Positions 16,439-25,370 are shown, numbered from the stretch's first letter. The stretch: 64,000 bases of DNA from Opitutia bacterium (GCA_947453335.1 CANGFP010000001.1:124001-188000); one strand, 5' to 3'. Made by a program: numbers and translations. Notes: generated by a model from the letters alone, not told the origin.

Positions 16439-17568
16439 AGTATACTTCCACGCCAATTTCAGACTTTGTGCGATCAAAGTCTGGAAACTCTTCTCTCATC
16501 AAAGGCAGGCTTGCTTCGATGCCTACTCGTAATCTTTACCCTGCATATTCTGCATCAGGTCAGGATGTTTGGCATACGGATTATTCACACGAAGGAGAGG
16601 CAATAATCGTTTCTGCAGTTGGTGCGCGATGCGGGAAAACTTTCATTGCTAGCGGGAAATGGTCGGCAATTGCGAACACGCACGTCATCTTTCCTGACAG
16701 GGACAAGGTTGACGTCTACTATCTAAATCTCATTTTAGACAACGAACATTTCTGGATTAGAGGCGGAAGCGCGCAGCCTTTTGTACTAGTAAAGAGGACT
16801 TTAAAAAAGAAAATCCCCCTCCCGCCGCTCGACGTGCAGCGCAAGGTAGCAAAAATCCTCCGGACCTGGGACGAGGCCATCGAAACCGCCGAAGCCGAGC
16901 TCAAGGCCAAGCAGGAGCGCAAGCGCTGGCTGATGCAGTCTGTGCTATCTGGTAGTCTCCGGCTTAAAGGGTGCAACAAGCCGTGGGACAAGAAGCGATT
17001 GGATCAAGTTGGCATGATTGTACCAGGCGGAACGCCGAGCACATCTATCCCTGAGTATTGGAATGGAGATGTGCCTTGGGCTACCCCAACGGAGATTACA
17101 AAACTTAAAAGCCCTTACATTTATAACACTGAAGCGCTGATCACTAGCGAGGGTGTCCGCAATAGCAGCGCAGCTTTGCTCCCGGCGGACAGCCTTATTG
17201 TCTGCACTCGGGCAACCGTGGGAGTCTGTGCAATTAACAAGGTGCCGATGACAACTAACCAAGGCTTTAAGAGCGTTGTTCCAGCAAGCACTGATGATAC
17301 CCTATTCCTTTATTACGTGCTGAACTCGATGCAGTCCACGTTCAATAGGTTGGCGCAAGGAAGCACTTTTTTGGAAATCTCGAAAACCCAATTCGAGAAG
17401 ATCACGATTATTTGGCCATCGGCCGATGAACGCCGTCTGATTGCAAGTCTGATGAGGACTTGCGACGAGCAAATCGAAAGCATTGGCGAGGCTATCGAAG
17501 TCCTCCGCACCCAAAAGCGCGGGTTGATGCAAAAACTGCTCACCGGCGAGGTCCGGGTGGCGGCATAA
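16435..17568 (+). CDS. hsdS: type I restriction-modification specificity subunit HsdS
   Basis: The 377-residue protein has two target recognition domains, each followed by a conserved helix with an Arg/Lys tail (LPPLDVQRKVAKILRTWDEAI near 125, and WPSADERRLIASLMRTCDEQI near 335). It sets the bipartite DNA site for HsdM and HsdR. GTG at 16435 gives the expected 4-base overlap with hsdM. The TRD-coding parts are visibly less GC-rich than the linker: 25 of 60 bases at 16441-16500 are G or C, against 41 of 60 at 16861-16920. This suggests that recognition domains were exchanged by recombination within conserved flanks. Confidence 0.95.
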   Translation: MKYTSTPISDFVRSKSGNSSLIKGRLASMPTRNLYPAYSASGQDVWHTDYSHEGEAIIVSAVGARCGKTFIASGKWSAIANTHVIFPDRDKVDVYYLNLILDNEHFWIRGGSAQPFVLVKRTLKKKIPLPPLDVQRKVAKILRTWDEAIETAEAELKAKQERKRWLMQSVLSGSLRLKGCNKPWDKKRLDQVGMIVPGGTPSTSIPEYWNGDVPWATPTEITKLKSPYIYNTEALITSEGVRNSSAALLPADSLIVCTRATVGVCAINKVPMTTNQGFKSVVPASTDDTLFLYYVLNSMQSTFNRLAQGSTFLEISKTQFEKITIIWPSADERRLIASLMRTCDEQIESIGEAIEVLRTQKRGLMQKLLTGEVRVAA

Positions 17569-17578
17569 CTTATAAATA

Positions 17579-20500
17579 ATGACGAACAAACGGGAAATCA
17601 TGCCGACGACGGAGGTCCACACTTCCCAGGTGCCGGCGTTGGTGATGCTTGCCGCCATGGGCTGGGAGATCTTGCCACAGTCCGAATGCGAAGCACACCG
17701 CGGACGCACGTCCCGCGTTTTGCTGGAGTCGGTGCTGATCGACCAGTTGCTGAAGATCAACCGCTACACCTACCGGGGCAAGGAATATGCGTTTGATGCC
17801 TCCGACGCTGCGGAGGCGATCCGTCAGCTTCGCCCTGATCCGACGGTTCAGCGCGGGCTGGTGGGCACGAATCAGATGCTGTTCGAGCGCCTGGTCTTGG
17901 GCGCGACGATCTCGAAGACGGTAGAAGGGGACAAGAAGAGCTACACGATGCGCTTCATCGACTGGGATAATCCGGAGAATAACCTCTTCCAGGCTACCCC
18001 TGAATTCTCCGTCGACCGTAACGACGGCAAGGGCGACCCCAGGGATGAGAAGACGGTCAGGAAGCAGGACGGGACCTACACGAGCCGCTGCGACATCGTC
18101 CTGTTGGTGAATGGCATCCCTTTTGGTGTGATCGAAAACAAGGCTCCTGGGGTGGAGGTAACGAAAGGGGTTCGCCAGCTGATCGCCTACCAGTCGCCGG
18201 CTGCGATCGCCCCGTTGTTCCACAGCGTCCAGTTGCTAATCGCGACCAACAAGAACGAGGCGCTCTACGCCGCTGTCGGTTCGGGTCGCAAGTTCTGGCT
18301 GAAGTGGCGCGAGCATCATGATGATGCGCTCATTGGCGGCCTGATCAATCGGCCCCTTTCGGCTGATAAGTTGCGGGACATCTTCACGGGTGATTTCGCC
18401 GGGGCCCGAGGTTACTACGATGAGCTCCGGTCGGCCGGGGTGGTCTCGGTGACTGAGCAGGATCGAGTGCTCCATGCCCTTTGCCGGAAGGAGCGGATCC
18501 TAGAGCTGGCCCGCACGTTCTCCCTCTTTGACGACGGTAAGCGCAAGATCGCCCGCCATCAGCAGTTCTTCGGCGTCAAGGCGGTCATCGAACAGATGAA
18601 GCAGCGCGACGGCGAAGGACGCCGAAAGGGCGGGGTGGTCTGGCATACCCAGGGTTCGGGCAAGTCCCTGACGATGGTGATGCTGGGCAAGGCCCTCGCC
18701 CTCGATAAGGAGTTCGAGAACCCGCGCTTGATCATCGTGACCGACCGCACCGAGCTGGATGTGCAGATCAAGCAGACCTTCCAGAACTGCGACCGTCTTG
18801 TGCGCCATGCCGGCACGGGGGCCGAACTCCTCGCGATGATCAAGGAGAAGACCACGGATGTCATCACGACGGTCATCAACAAGTTCGAGACGGCCGTGGA
18901 ACGCTCCGCAGGTTTCAAGGACGAGGACCCGAACATCATCGTGTTGGTCGACGAAAGTCACCGCACCCAGCACGGGACCTTGGCGACGAACATGCGTCGC
19001 TTGCTCACGAAGGCCTGTTATGTGGGCTTCACGGGCACGCCGGTGCTTTCCAAGGAAAAGCCCACCATCGGCCGTTTCGGGGGCATCATCCGACCGACGT
19101 ACACCATTGAGGATGCGGTCAAGGACGGCGCGATCGTGCCCCTGATCTACGAAGGTCGATTTGTCGCCCAGCACGTGCACAAGGAGACAATCGATGCCTG
19201 GTTCGAGAAGGAATCCGCTGGCTTGAGCGACAAGCAGATGGCGGACTTGAAGAAGAAGTATTCCCGCATCAACGTTCTTGGCCAGACCGGCCCCGCCATC
19301 TACGCGAAGGCACGCGATATCTCAGAGCACTTCTTCCGTGTCTGGAAGGGTAGCGGGTTCAAGGGGCAGGTGGTCGCCCCGAGCAAGGCGGCGGCTATCC
19401 GAATGAAGGAGATCTTCGACGACTTGGGTCAGATCAAGTCCGAGGTCATCATTTCCGGTCCGAATGCCCGCGATGGCGGGGACGAGGTCGAGGAAGACGG
19501 CGTCCCCGATGGGAGCGACGTCGTCAAGGTCTTCTGGAAGCAGATGATGGAGGAGTATCGTGACGAAGCGGGATACAACCGTGACATCGTGAAGGCCTTC
19601 AAGGGGGAGGGGGGGCCTGATGTGGTCATCGTCGTCTCCAAGCTGCTCACGGGCTTCGACTGTGATCGCAACGTGGCGCTTTACATCTGTAAACCGCTGA
19701 CGGAGCACAACCTTCTCCAGGCGATTGCTCGTGTGAACCGCAATTGCGAGCTGCCTCTTTCGGGAGGCGGCCTGGATGAGGATGGGGAGCCGGTCATGAT
19801 CCAGAAGCGTTATGGCTACATCTACGACTATGAGGGGCTACTGGGGGACCTCAACGAGGCCATGAACACCTACAAGGCACTCCAAGGTTTCGACGAGAAC
19901 GACCTCAAGGGAGTGGTTAAGCCGATCAAGGAGGTCATTGATGAGCTTCCTGGCGCGCATCGCCGACTGCTCGATCTGTTCAAGCCGGTGAAGAACAAGC
20001 TGGATCATGAGCAGATGGAACAGCACCTCCGCGATGATGAGGTTCGTAAGGAGTTCTCGAAGCGTCTTGCCGACTTCGCCCGTCTGATGGAGCAGGCCTT
20101 GGGGTCTGAGAAGGTCTATGAATACTTCGATGACAAGCAGATGGAGCAGTTCCGCGGGGACTGGGTTCGCCTCAAGAACCTCCGTCGTTCCGCCGCGCTC
20201 CGCTATCAGGACTCCATCGACATGCGGGAGTACGAGCCGCGCATCCTGCAGCTCCTGAATGACAACGTCGTGGCCGACCCGGCCAAAATGATCATCAAGC
20301 CGATCGACTTGAGCGTGAAGGGCGCTGTCGAGGAGGCCGTGGCCCAGTATGGCGTAACCACCGGCGGCGCGACAGGCGAGACGTCGCGCGCCAAGGCCGA
20401 CCGGATCGAGCGAGCCGCCAAGAAATACATCCGCGACAAGCTGGAGCAGCACGACCCGGCTTTGGCCCGGAAGTTCTCGGATATGATCGCCGAAGCCCTG

Positions 20501-20923
20501 GAAGCCTATGCCCAGAAGCGTCTCGATGACCAACAGTTGGCGGAGTCCTTGGCCAAGATCACCCAGGAGATGGTTGACGGACGCCGCGATGAGGCCCTGC
20601 CGGAAGGCGTGCGCAATGATAGCGACTCTGCGGCGTTCTATGGTCTCGTCGTGCCCTATGTAGTCGAACTCAAAGGTGCCGGCCAGGAGGCCAACCAGGT
20701 GGCGGCTGATATCGCGGTCAAGGTGAAGGAGCTGCTCCTGAGCCATCGCATCGTCCGCTTCTGGGCCAATGACGACGCCCTGAACCGCTTCAAGGGGGCC
20801 TTGGACGATTACTTCTTCGATGAGGTCGGTCGCAAGATGGGCATCAAGATCCCCGTCCAGAAGCTCGACGAACTCCAGGACTCGCTTCTTAAGACCGCCC
20901 AGCGTCGTTTCCCGGATGCCTGA
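17579..20923 (+). CDS. hsdR: type I restriction endonuclease subunit HsdR
   Basis: The 1114-residue product is a full-length HsdR. The N-terminal PD-(D/E)xK nuclease is seen as D172 with E186-x-K188 (DIVLL then ENK). The SF2 translocase follows: Walker A at G-S-G-K-S near residue 360, a DEAD-like D-E-S-H near 460, and the later G-F-T-G-T-P and A-R-V-N-R-N motifs. The helical C-terminal region, which normally contacts the methylase core, is present. It begins 11 bases after hsdS, so M, S and R form one operon. All key residues are intact, so the enzyme should be active. Confidence 0.95.
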   Translation: MTNKREIMPTTEVHTSQVPALVMLAAMGWEILPQSECEAHRGRTSRVLLESVLIDQLLKINRYTYRGKEYAFDASDAAEAIRQLRPDPTVQRGLVGTNQMLFERLVLGATISKTVEGDKKSYTMRFIDWDNPENNLFQATPEFSVDRNDGKGDPRDEKTVRKQDGTYTSRCDIVLLVNGIPFGVIENKAPGVEVTKGVRQLIAYQSPAAIAPLFHSVQLLIATNKNEALYAAVGSGRKFWLKWREHHDDALIGGLINRPLSADKLRDIFTGDFAGARGYYDELRSAGVVSVTEQDRVLHALCRKERILELARTFSLFDDGKRKIARHQQFFGVKAVIEQMKQRDGEGRRKGGVVWHTQGSGKSLTMVMLGKALALDKEFENPRLIIVTDRTELDVQIKQTFQNCDRLVRHAGTGAELLAMIKEKTTDVITTVINKFETAVERSAGFKDEDPNIIVLVDESHRTQHGTLATNMRRLLTKACYVGFTGTPVLSKEKPTIGRFGGIIRPTYTIEDAVKDGAIVPLIYEGRFVAQHVHKETIDAWFEKESAGLSDKQMADLKKKYSRINVLGQTGPAIYAKARDISEHFFRVWKGSGFKGQVVAPSKAAAIRMKEIFDDLGQIKSEVIISGPNARDGGDEVEEDGVPDGSDVVKVFWKQMMEEYRDEAGYNRDIVKAFKGEGGPDVVIVVSKLLTGFDCDRNVALYICKPLTEHNLLQAIARVNRNCELPLSGGGLDEDGEPVMIQKRYGYIYDYEGLLGDLNEAMNTYKALQGFDENDLKGVVKPIKEVIDELPGAHRRLLDLFKPVKNKLDHEQMEQHLRDDEVRKEFSKRLADFARLMEQALGSEKVYEYFDDKQMEQFRGDWVRLKNLRRSAALRYQDSIDMREYEPRILQLLNDNVVADPAKMIIKPIDLSVKGAVEEAVAQYGVTTGGATGETSRAKADRIERAAKKYIRDKLEQHDPALARKFSDMIAEALEAYAQKRLDDQQLAESLAKITQEMVDGRRDEALPEGVRNDSDSAAFYGLVVPYVVELKGAGQEANQVAADIAVKVKELLLSHRIVRFWANDDALNRFKGALDDYFFDEVGRKMGIKIPVQKLDELQDSLLKTAQRRFPDA

Positions 20924-21632
20924 TTACGTCCTCCGTACGGAACTCGACGGCAAGCGTCTCGATTGCCGTCTCGTATTCTCACGTCGCAAGACCCTCCAAC
21001 TGGAGGTCCTCCCCGACATGTCCGTGCGCATGATCGCGCCAGAAGGCACCAAGCCAGAGGTTTGCATGAAGATGCTGAATAAGCGCAGGGACTGGGTCCG
21101 CACCCAGCTGCGCTACTTCAGCCAGTTCCACCCCTTGACCAAGCCCCGGGAATATGTCTCCGGGGAGACACACCTCTTCCTGGGTCGCCGCCTGAGACTT
21201 AAGGTAGCGAAGGGCTCCGCCAAGGGCGTGAAGGTCACGAGGCAACACCTGACCGTCTGCGCCGGCCAAACGACCTCCGCACGCCTGGTGGAGGCTGAGC
21301 TATGGCAGTGGTATCGTGAGCAGGCCGCCGATCTGTTCCAGGAGCGAATGTTGGGCTGCATGGTGAAGCTTAACATCCCTAAGAACGACGGACCTAAGTC
21401 CCTCATCGTGCGCCGGTATAAGTCTCGCTGGGGTTCGATGAGCGCCGACGGCGTCCTTGGCCTCAACCTGGACCTCATCCGGGCCCCGATCGAGTGCATC
21501 GACTACGTCATCATCCACGAACTCTGCCACCTGCGCTTCCCGCATCATGGCCCGCGCTTCTGGGATCTGCTTGAGCGAGTCATGCCCGACTGGCGTAAGC
21601 GAAAGACCAAGCTCGAACGCCTGACAGCCTGA
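20916..21632 (+). CDS. YgjP/DUF45-like metallopeptidase (WLM/SprT-like)
   Basis: From the ATG at 20916, overlapping the hsdR stop by 8 bases, the product is 238 residues. It has the M48-superfamily YgjP-like fold: a central R-Y-K-S-R-W-G-S-M segment, then the zinc motif H-E-L-C-H near residue 198 and a downstream third-ligand H-G-P-R-F-W. YgjP-like genes are often found next to type I R-M operons, but their role there is not settled. Degrading or remodelling HsdR, or DNA-protein crosslink repair, have been considered for relatives. Translational coupling with hsdR argues for a function linked to restriction. Confidence 0.85.
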   Translation: MPDYVLRTELDGKRLDCRLVFSRRKTLQLEVLPDMSVRMIAPEGTKPEVCMKMLNKRRDWVRTQLRYFSQFHPLTKPREYVSGETHLFLGRRLRLKVAKGSAKGVKVTRQHLTVCAGQTTSARLVEAELWQWYREQAADLFQERMLGCMVKLNIPKNDGPKSLIVRRYKSRWGSMSADGVLGLNLDLIRAPIECIDYVIIHELCHLRFPHHGPRFWDLLERVMPDWRKRKTKLERLTA

Positions 21633-21640
21633 CTAATTTT

Positions 21641-22114
21641 ATGGTTACTGAGCCTATCCGTGTCAGCGAAGAGTATCTCCGGTTCATTTATTTGCCTGGC
21701 CACTGTTATAAAAGGGGCACGGACAAGGAATACTTATTGTATGCCACTCGATACGACCTCACGCTTCTCGACGTTGAATTCGTAAAGGAGGGATACGACA
21801 GAAATCTGCTCAATGGCGTGATGTACTCGAAGGACAACAACTTCGAGGCATGGTTCTACGACCACTGCATGAAGCGCATGATTCGACCAGTGGGTGCGAT
21901 GGAAGAGTTTAGGCAGTCTCAAGACGCCGAAATCCGAGGAATCGCCATTAAGGCGCTGTTCGACCGCTATGGCGTGACGGAGGCGGATCGCCTCTCGTCT
22001 CGGATGTCCGACGTCAATGAATCAGTAGCAAGATACGCCTTCTGGACGATGATGGCGACAGGCTTGTCGGCGCTCGCCGCGTTGGTTTCGTGCAGCGCAT
22101 CTCTTTGTAAGTAA
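21641..22114 (+). CDS. small unknown protein with a C-terminal membrane segment
   Basis: This gene codes for 157 residues and begins 8 bases after the metallopeptidase stop, so it is probably still part of the R-M transcript. The soluble part is rich in Tyr, Asp and Arg, and I recognise no family. The last 25 residues include one hydrophobic segment (WTMMATGLSALAALVSC), suggesting a tail-anchored topology with the bulk in the cytoplasm. Base composition is lower in GC than hsdR, which may indicate separate acquisition. A membrane-anchored accessory or effector protein is a possibility without direct evidence. Confidence 0.65.
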   Translation: MVTEPIRVSEEYLRFIYLPGHCYKRGTDKEYLLYATRYDLTLLDVEFVKEGYDRNLLNGVMYSKDNNFEAWFYDHCMKRMIRPVGAMEEFRQSQDAEIRGIAIKALFDRYGVTEADRLSSRMSDVNESVARYAFWTMMATGLSALAALVSCSASLCK

Positions 22115-22215
22115 CCTTCTGGACTAAGTGTCGCTCGCGTAACGAGCCCCTCGCGATTCACAAAATATAAGGCGAGCATATGGACGACTCCGTCTATCTG
22201 GGCATACTTTAGCTT

Positions 22216-22977
22216 ATGGTAATCATCGAGAATAAGTCCTACTTCGACACGCTGGATGACGAGGTCAGCCGGCTCATCACAGAGATCAATCCCAGCGATA
22301 ACCAGTTCGTTTACAGGAAGTCCAAGAAACGGCTGGAGGCCTATGTGCTTCGTCATCGCGGGGAGATGTTCCGTTTCCGTAAGGAGGCGCTATCGTTGGT
22401 CGGCAGCAATGACTCGGTGCTGATCAAAGTAGGTCCGGCCAAGCGCGGGCATCTGGCGGCCTATCGAGGCCATTGGGTCCGAGTCATCTGGTACGGTACC
22501 TATGGCTTCAGCATGGATTGCTTGGTGCACAAGGTGAAGATGTCTAAAGAGGTGGAAGCGAGGCTGATTCCGAGGGGGCCGTACACGAAGGAGGAGTTCA
22601 CCAAAGAGATGGAGAAGTTTTACCCATTCCACAGCGTTGTCGTGGGAGGGGAAACCTTGTTGCGCGCTCAAAGCGGGCGTTGGGTGAGCAACATCCCGAC
22701 GGAAAAGGCGTTGGATAACCTCGAGAAGGACGAGATTCCGGATGGGACCTACTACGACAGGAAGGTGCCGCATAAATCCGGCTCAAGCTACGACATGATT
22801 AGCTACAGAAAGCACGCAGGGCTCTGGATTAAGACGATTGTATCGCACGCGGAGGTCAATTCAGGGGCATTAGATTGGGCGCCAGCCGACACTCGCTTCC
22901 ACGTCCGGGGGACCCGGGATCTCCCGAGCGGCACCTTCATCCGGACGCAGGATGGTTGGAAGTTTGAAGGTCGATAA
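22216..22977 (+). CDS. unknown protein, soluble, alpha/beta
   Basis: I do not recognise this 253-residue protein. It has no signal peptide or membrane segment and is rich in Lys, Arg, Tyr and Trp, with several short beta-like strands (HWVRVIWYGTYGF, TYYDRKVP). No metal or nucleotide site is visible. It follows a 101-base gap holding no gene and ends 9 bases before the next gene, so the two are likely co-transcribed. Its composition resembles the preceding small gene more than the R-M core, which fits a cargo segment at the end of the island. Confidence 0.65.
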   Translation: MVIIENKSYFDTLDDEVSRLITEINPSDNQFVYRKSKKRLEAYVLRHRGEMFRFRKEALSLVGSNDSVLIKVGPAKRGHLAAYRGHWVRVIWYGTYGFSMDCLVHKVKMSKEVEARLIPRGPYTKEEFTKEMEKFYPFHSVVVGGETLLRAQSGRWVSNIPTEKALDNLEKDEIPDGTYYDRKVPHKSGSSYDMISYRKHAGLWIKTIVSHAEVNSGALDWAPADTRFHVRGTRDLPSGTFIRTQDGWKFEGR

Positions 22978-22986
22978 TCAGCTAAC

Positions 22987-24186
22987 ATGAAGAGAAGTAC
23001 GTTGTGTGAAGGTTTGCTTAGAAAGTCCTGGGAAGAGCTCGCTGGTCATCTCATTACCAAGAACGAACTGCGTGAAGGCGGATGGTCGGAGGCAAAGATC
23101 AAGTTGCACCTAGGAGCTCCATATGGCCGGCACCCCAGCACGCATTTCAGGAATCCGCTCGGCCAGCCGTTTTGGACGGGACAGCAGGTGCTCGGTGCGG
23201 CTGTGCGCGCCGGCTATCTGTCGTCCGAGGTCAAGGACTGGCCTTATCAGGTGCCCGTACACGGACTGACTCGCTCGGGTTGGTTCATCATGGCCGTTAC
23301 CCAGCAGGACAGACTGGTGATGCATCCCCAGGTCGATGAGGCCATGCGTTATCTGGTAAAGGTTAAGACCGACCTGACCAGCATCGCGGCAGCCAAGCCC
23401 AGACTGGCGGCATTGAACGATATTGCTGACCCCAGCCTAGGCTTCGGCGCGATGATGCTCAGGCATTTAAAGGTCCGGATGGAATATTTCCCTCCGCATC
23501 TTCCCAAAGAGGAGTGTGTCGAATTCCCGCTCTGGGCCTACGGTAATCCCGAAGATTTCTCGCGAGTACTGGTATCGTTTGCGGACAAGCAGATGCTGTT
23601 GTCTGAGTTGCAGATGTTGCCGACATCACAGGATGTCATCGACGTGCTGGCTGATGACCTGGATTTGAAGACGAACAGGTTCGAAGACCTAGATACGACT
23701 GAGCTAGCCAAGTTGTGCGGCATTGAGCCGGCCGACGGCGATGCCAACCGCGTGACCTATGCGCGTTGGGATGGCCTGGACGCCGGTGACCAGCTGCACG
23801 AGTACTTTGCGCAGATGGCGCCCTACGTCAGCCCCAAGCGCTTCGAGGAACTCCAGCGTTGGGCCGGGCGCATCGACGAATACGAAGCGGAGTTCGACGT
23901 AGGTAAACTGACGAAGAAGGAGAAGGAGGTGCTTGAACTCCTGTACAACACCAAGGATTGCGGCGACCGATCCTACTGGGCCGTCTGCACCCATCACCTC
24001 AAAAGCCGCAACGGCCAGACCGTTGCCTTCCAGTTCTGCGTCGGCGACGGCGGCGACATCGAGGACTCCAGCGGCCCCTATGCTTTCCACGAACCCAGTG
24101 GCTTCGATTGCGACGACCCCGACAACCTCGCCCATCCCAAAACCGGCCGGCGCCTCAAGGACCTCCGCTGGAAGGCTAAAGGGTAA
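22987..24186 (+). CDS. unknown protein at the end of the defence island
   Basis: This 399-residue protein matches nothing I know. The N-terminal 60 residues resemble a small helical DNA- or protein-binding module (KNELREGGWSEAKIKLHLGAP). The middle is helical, and an acidic C-terminal part contains several Cys and Asp-rich turns (CVGDGGDIEDSS, FDCDDPDN). It starts 9 bases after the previous gene, and its end faces a converging minus-strand gene 22 bases away, so it is the last gene of the plus-strand run. The C-terminal quarter is more GC-rich than the rest, which could reflect fusion or recombination. Confidence 0.65.
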   Translation: MKRSTLCEGLLRKSWEELAGHLITKNELREGGWSEAKIKLHLGAPYGRHPSTHFRNPLGQPFWTGQQVLGAAVRAGYLSSEVKDWPYQVPVHGLTRSGWFIMAVTQQDRLVMHPQVDEAMRYLVKVKTDLTSIAAAKPRLAALNDIADPSLGFGAMMLRHLKVRMEYFPPHLPKEECVEFPLWAYGNPEDFSRVLVSFADKQMLLSELQMLPTSQDVIDVLADDLDLKTNRFEDLDTTELAKLCGIEPADGDANRVTYARWDGLDAGDQLHEYFAQMAPYVSPKRFEELQRWAGRIDEYEAEFDVGKLTKKEKEVLELLYNTKDCGDRSYWAVCTHHLKSRNGQTVAFQFCVGDGGDIEDSSGPYAFHEPSGFDCDDPDNLAHPKTGRRLKDLRWKAKG

Positions 24187-24208
24187 CTCCGTTAGTTCGG
24201 TGTGAGGC

Positions 24209-25282
24209 TTAAATCTTAGGCGCTATGGCGCATAAGGTGTCCTTGCGTTTACGGGTGCGGGAGGAACTAAGGATAGCCAGTAAGGACGCTAAGTATGCGA
24301 TCGATACGTAGCTTGGCTCTGGGATGACTGTGAGGAAGCCATGAGCTTTGCCGGTGCCGTCCAAATAATACCCGGAGATCGTGTCACCAGAAATGCCGTT
24401 CGCCCATGTGCCGTAGGCAGGGCTTCCTCCGCCATCAAGTGAGCCAGATGCGTCGAGAATAGAGTAGCTGATACCATCGAAAAGAAAACCATGGGTTTTC
24501 CCTGTGCCGTCCTTGTAGTAGCCAACAACGTTATTCCCTGAGATGCCTGTGATCCAAGTCCCATATGAAGGGACGCCTGCGCCGCTGAAGGATCCTGGTG
24601 CGTCAATTTGGCTATACGATCCGCCCGTGAGCATGAATCCATGTGTCTTGCCTGTGCCGTCTTTGTAGTATCCTACCGAGGATTGTGCCGAGGAGCCCAT
24701 GACCCACGTTCCGTAAGAAGGGGCGCCTGCACCGCTAAATGACCCCGGGGCGTCCATTTGCGTGAACGTGAAGCCGTCATAAATGAATCCATGTGTCTTG
24801 CCTGTGCCGTCTTTGTAATAGCCTGTGATGTTGCCCTGATAGATCCCTGTGGCCCACGTCCCGTATGAAGGGACGCCTGCGCCGCTAAAGGAACCTGGGG
24901 CATCGAGTTGAGAATAAGCTCCTTGTGTATAGGCAAACCCGTGAGTCTTGCCTGTCCCGTCGTTATAGTAGCCGACGATCGTTGCGCCATCTGTCCCCCC
25001 TAGCCACGTGCCATAGCTCGGTGAACCAGAGCCGTCACGCGAACCTGGGGCGTCGACTTGGACATAGGTATTTGCACCGTCGTAGGTAAACCCATGCGTC
25101 TTGCCTGTGCCGTCTTTAAAATAGCCGACAGTTTGTGCTGTTGATGTTCCAGTTGCCCAAGTCCCGTAAGACGGGCTTCCTCCGCCGTCTAGTGAGCCTG
25201 GTGCATTCAGTGGTAAGTAGTCAAAAGCAGTACACGTTAAAGTCAGAGACTTTAAGGCTAGCAGACTAACTAGTCGTCGCAT
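24209..25282 (-). CDS. secreted HAF-like repeat protein with PEP-CTERM tail
   Basis: Starting at the ATG at 25282, the 357-residue protein opens with a signal peptide (MRRLVSLLALKS). It then has six tandem repeats of about 48-51 residues. Each contains A-P-G-S, P-S-Y-G-T-W, V-G-Y-Y-K-D-G-T-G-K-T-H-G-F and a short strand, the pattern of HAF-type extracellular repeats, which probably form a beta-propeller. The C-terminus has V-I-P-E-P, a hydrophobic stretch and an Arg/Lys-rich end, matching PEP-CTERM sorting signals cut by exosortase. It is therefore probably surface or matrix material. An alternative upstream ATG at 25339 gives a less signal-like N-terminus. Confidence 0.85.
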   Translation of the reverse strand: MRRLVSLLALKSLTLTCTAFDYLPLNAPGSLDGGGSPSYGTWATGTSTAQTVGYFKDGTGKTHGFTYDGANTYVQVDAPGSRDGSGSPSYGTWLGGTDGATIVGYYNDGTGKTHGFAYTQGAYSQLDAPGSFSGAGVPSYGTWATGIYQGNITGYYKDGTGKTHGFIYDGFTFTQMDAPGSFSGAGAPSYGTWVMGSSAQSSVGYYKDGTGKTHGFMLTGGSYSQIDAPGSFSGAGVPSYGTWITGISGNNVVGYYKDGTGKTHGFLFDGISYSILDASGSLDGGGSPAYGTWANGISGDTISGYYLDGTGKAHGFLTVIPEPSYVSIAYLASLLAILSSSRTRKRKDTLCAIAPKI

Positions 25283-25350
25283 GAGGCAGTACGCTGATGC
25301 GATTTGATTTGGGCGCAAAGCAATAACAGCCGCCCGCACAAGAGATCAGT

Positions 25351-25370
25351 TTTATAATATAACGGCTCTT
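25351..25370. promoter_or_regulatory. AT-rich near-palindromic promoter candidate
   Basis: The sequence TTATAATATAA (25352-25362) sits between two divergent genes and offers a TATAAT-type -10 hexamer for the plus-strand gene and a TATATT-type one for the minus strand. No clear -35 element was found on either side, so direction is uncertain. Confidence 0.35.

Noticed and set aside
14888-16477. 529-codon open frame opposite hsdM
   Set aside because: hsdM has complete methyltransferase motifs on the plus strand; the opposite frame has no recognisable domain and is rich in repeated Asp/Val/Leu typical of antisense frames.
24209-25282. Repeated array resembling a CRISPR
   Set aside because: The repeats are about 150 bases with no unique spacers between short repeats, and they lie inside a coding frame with protein-level conservation.
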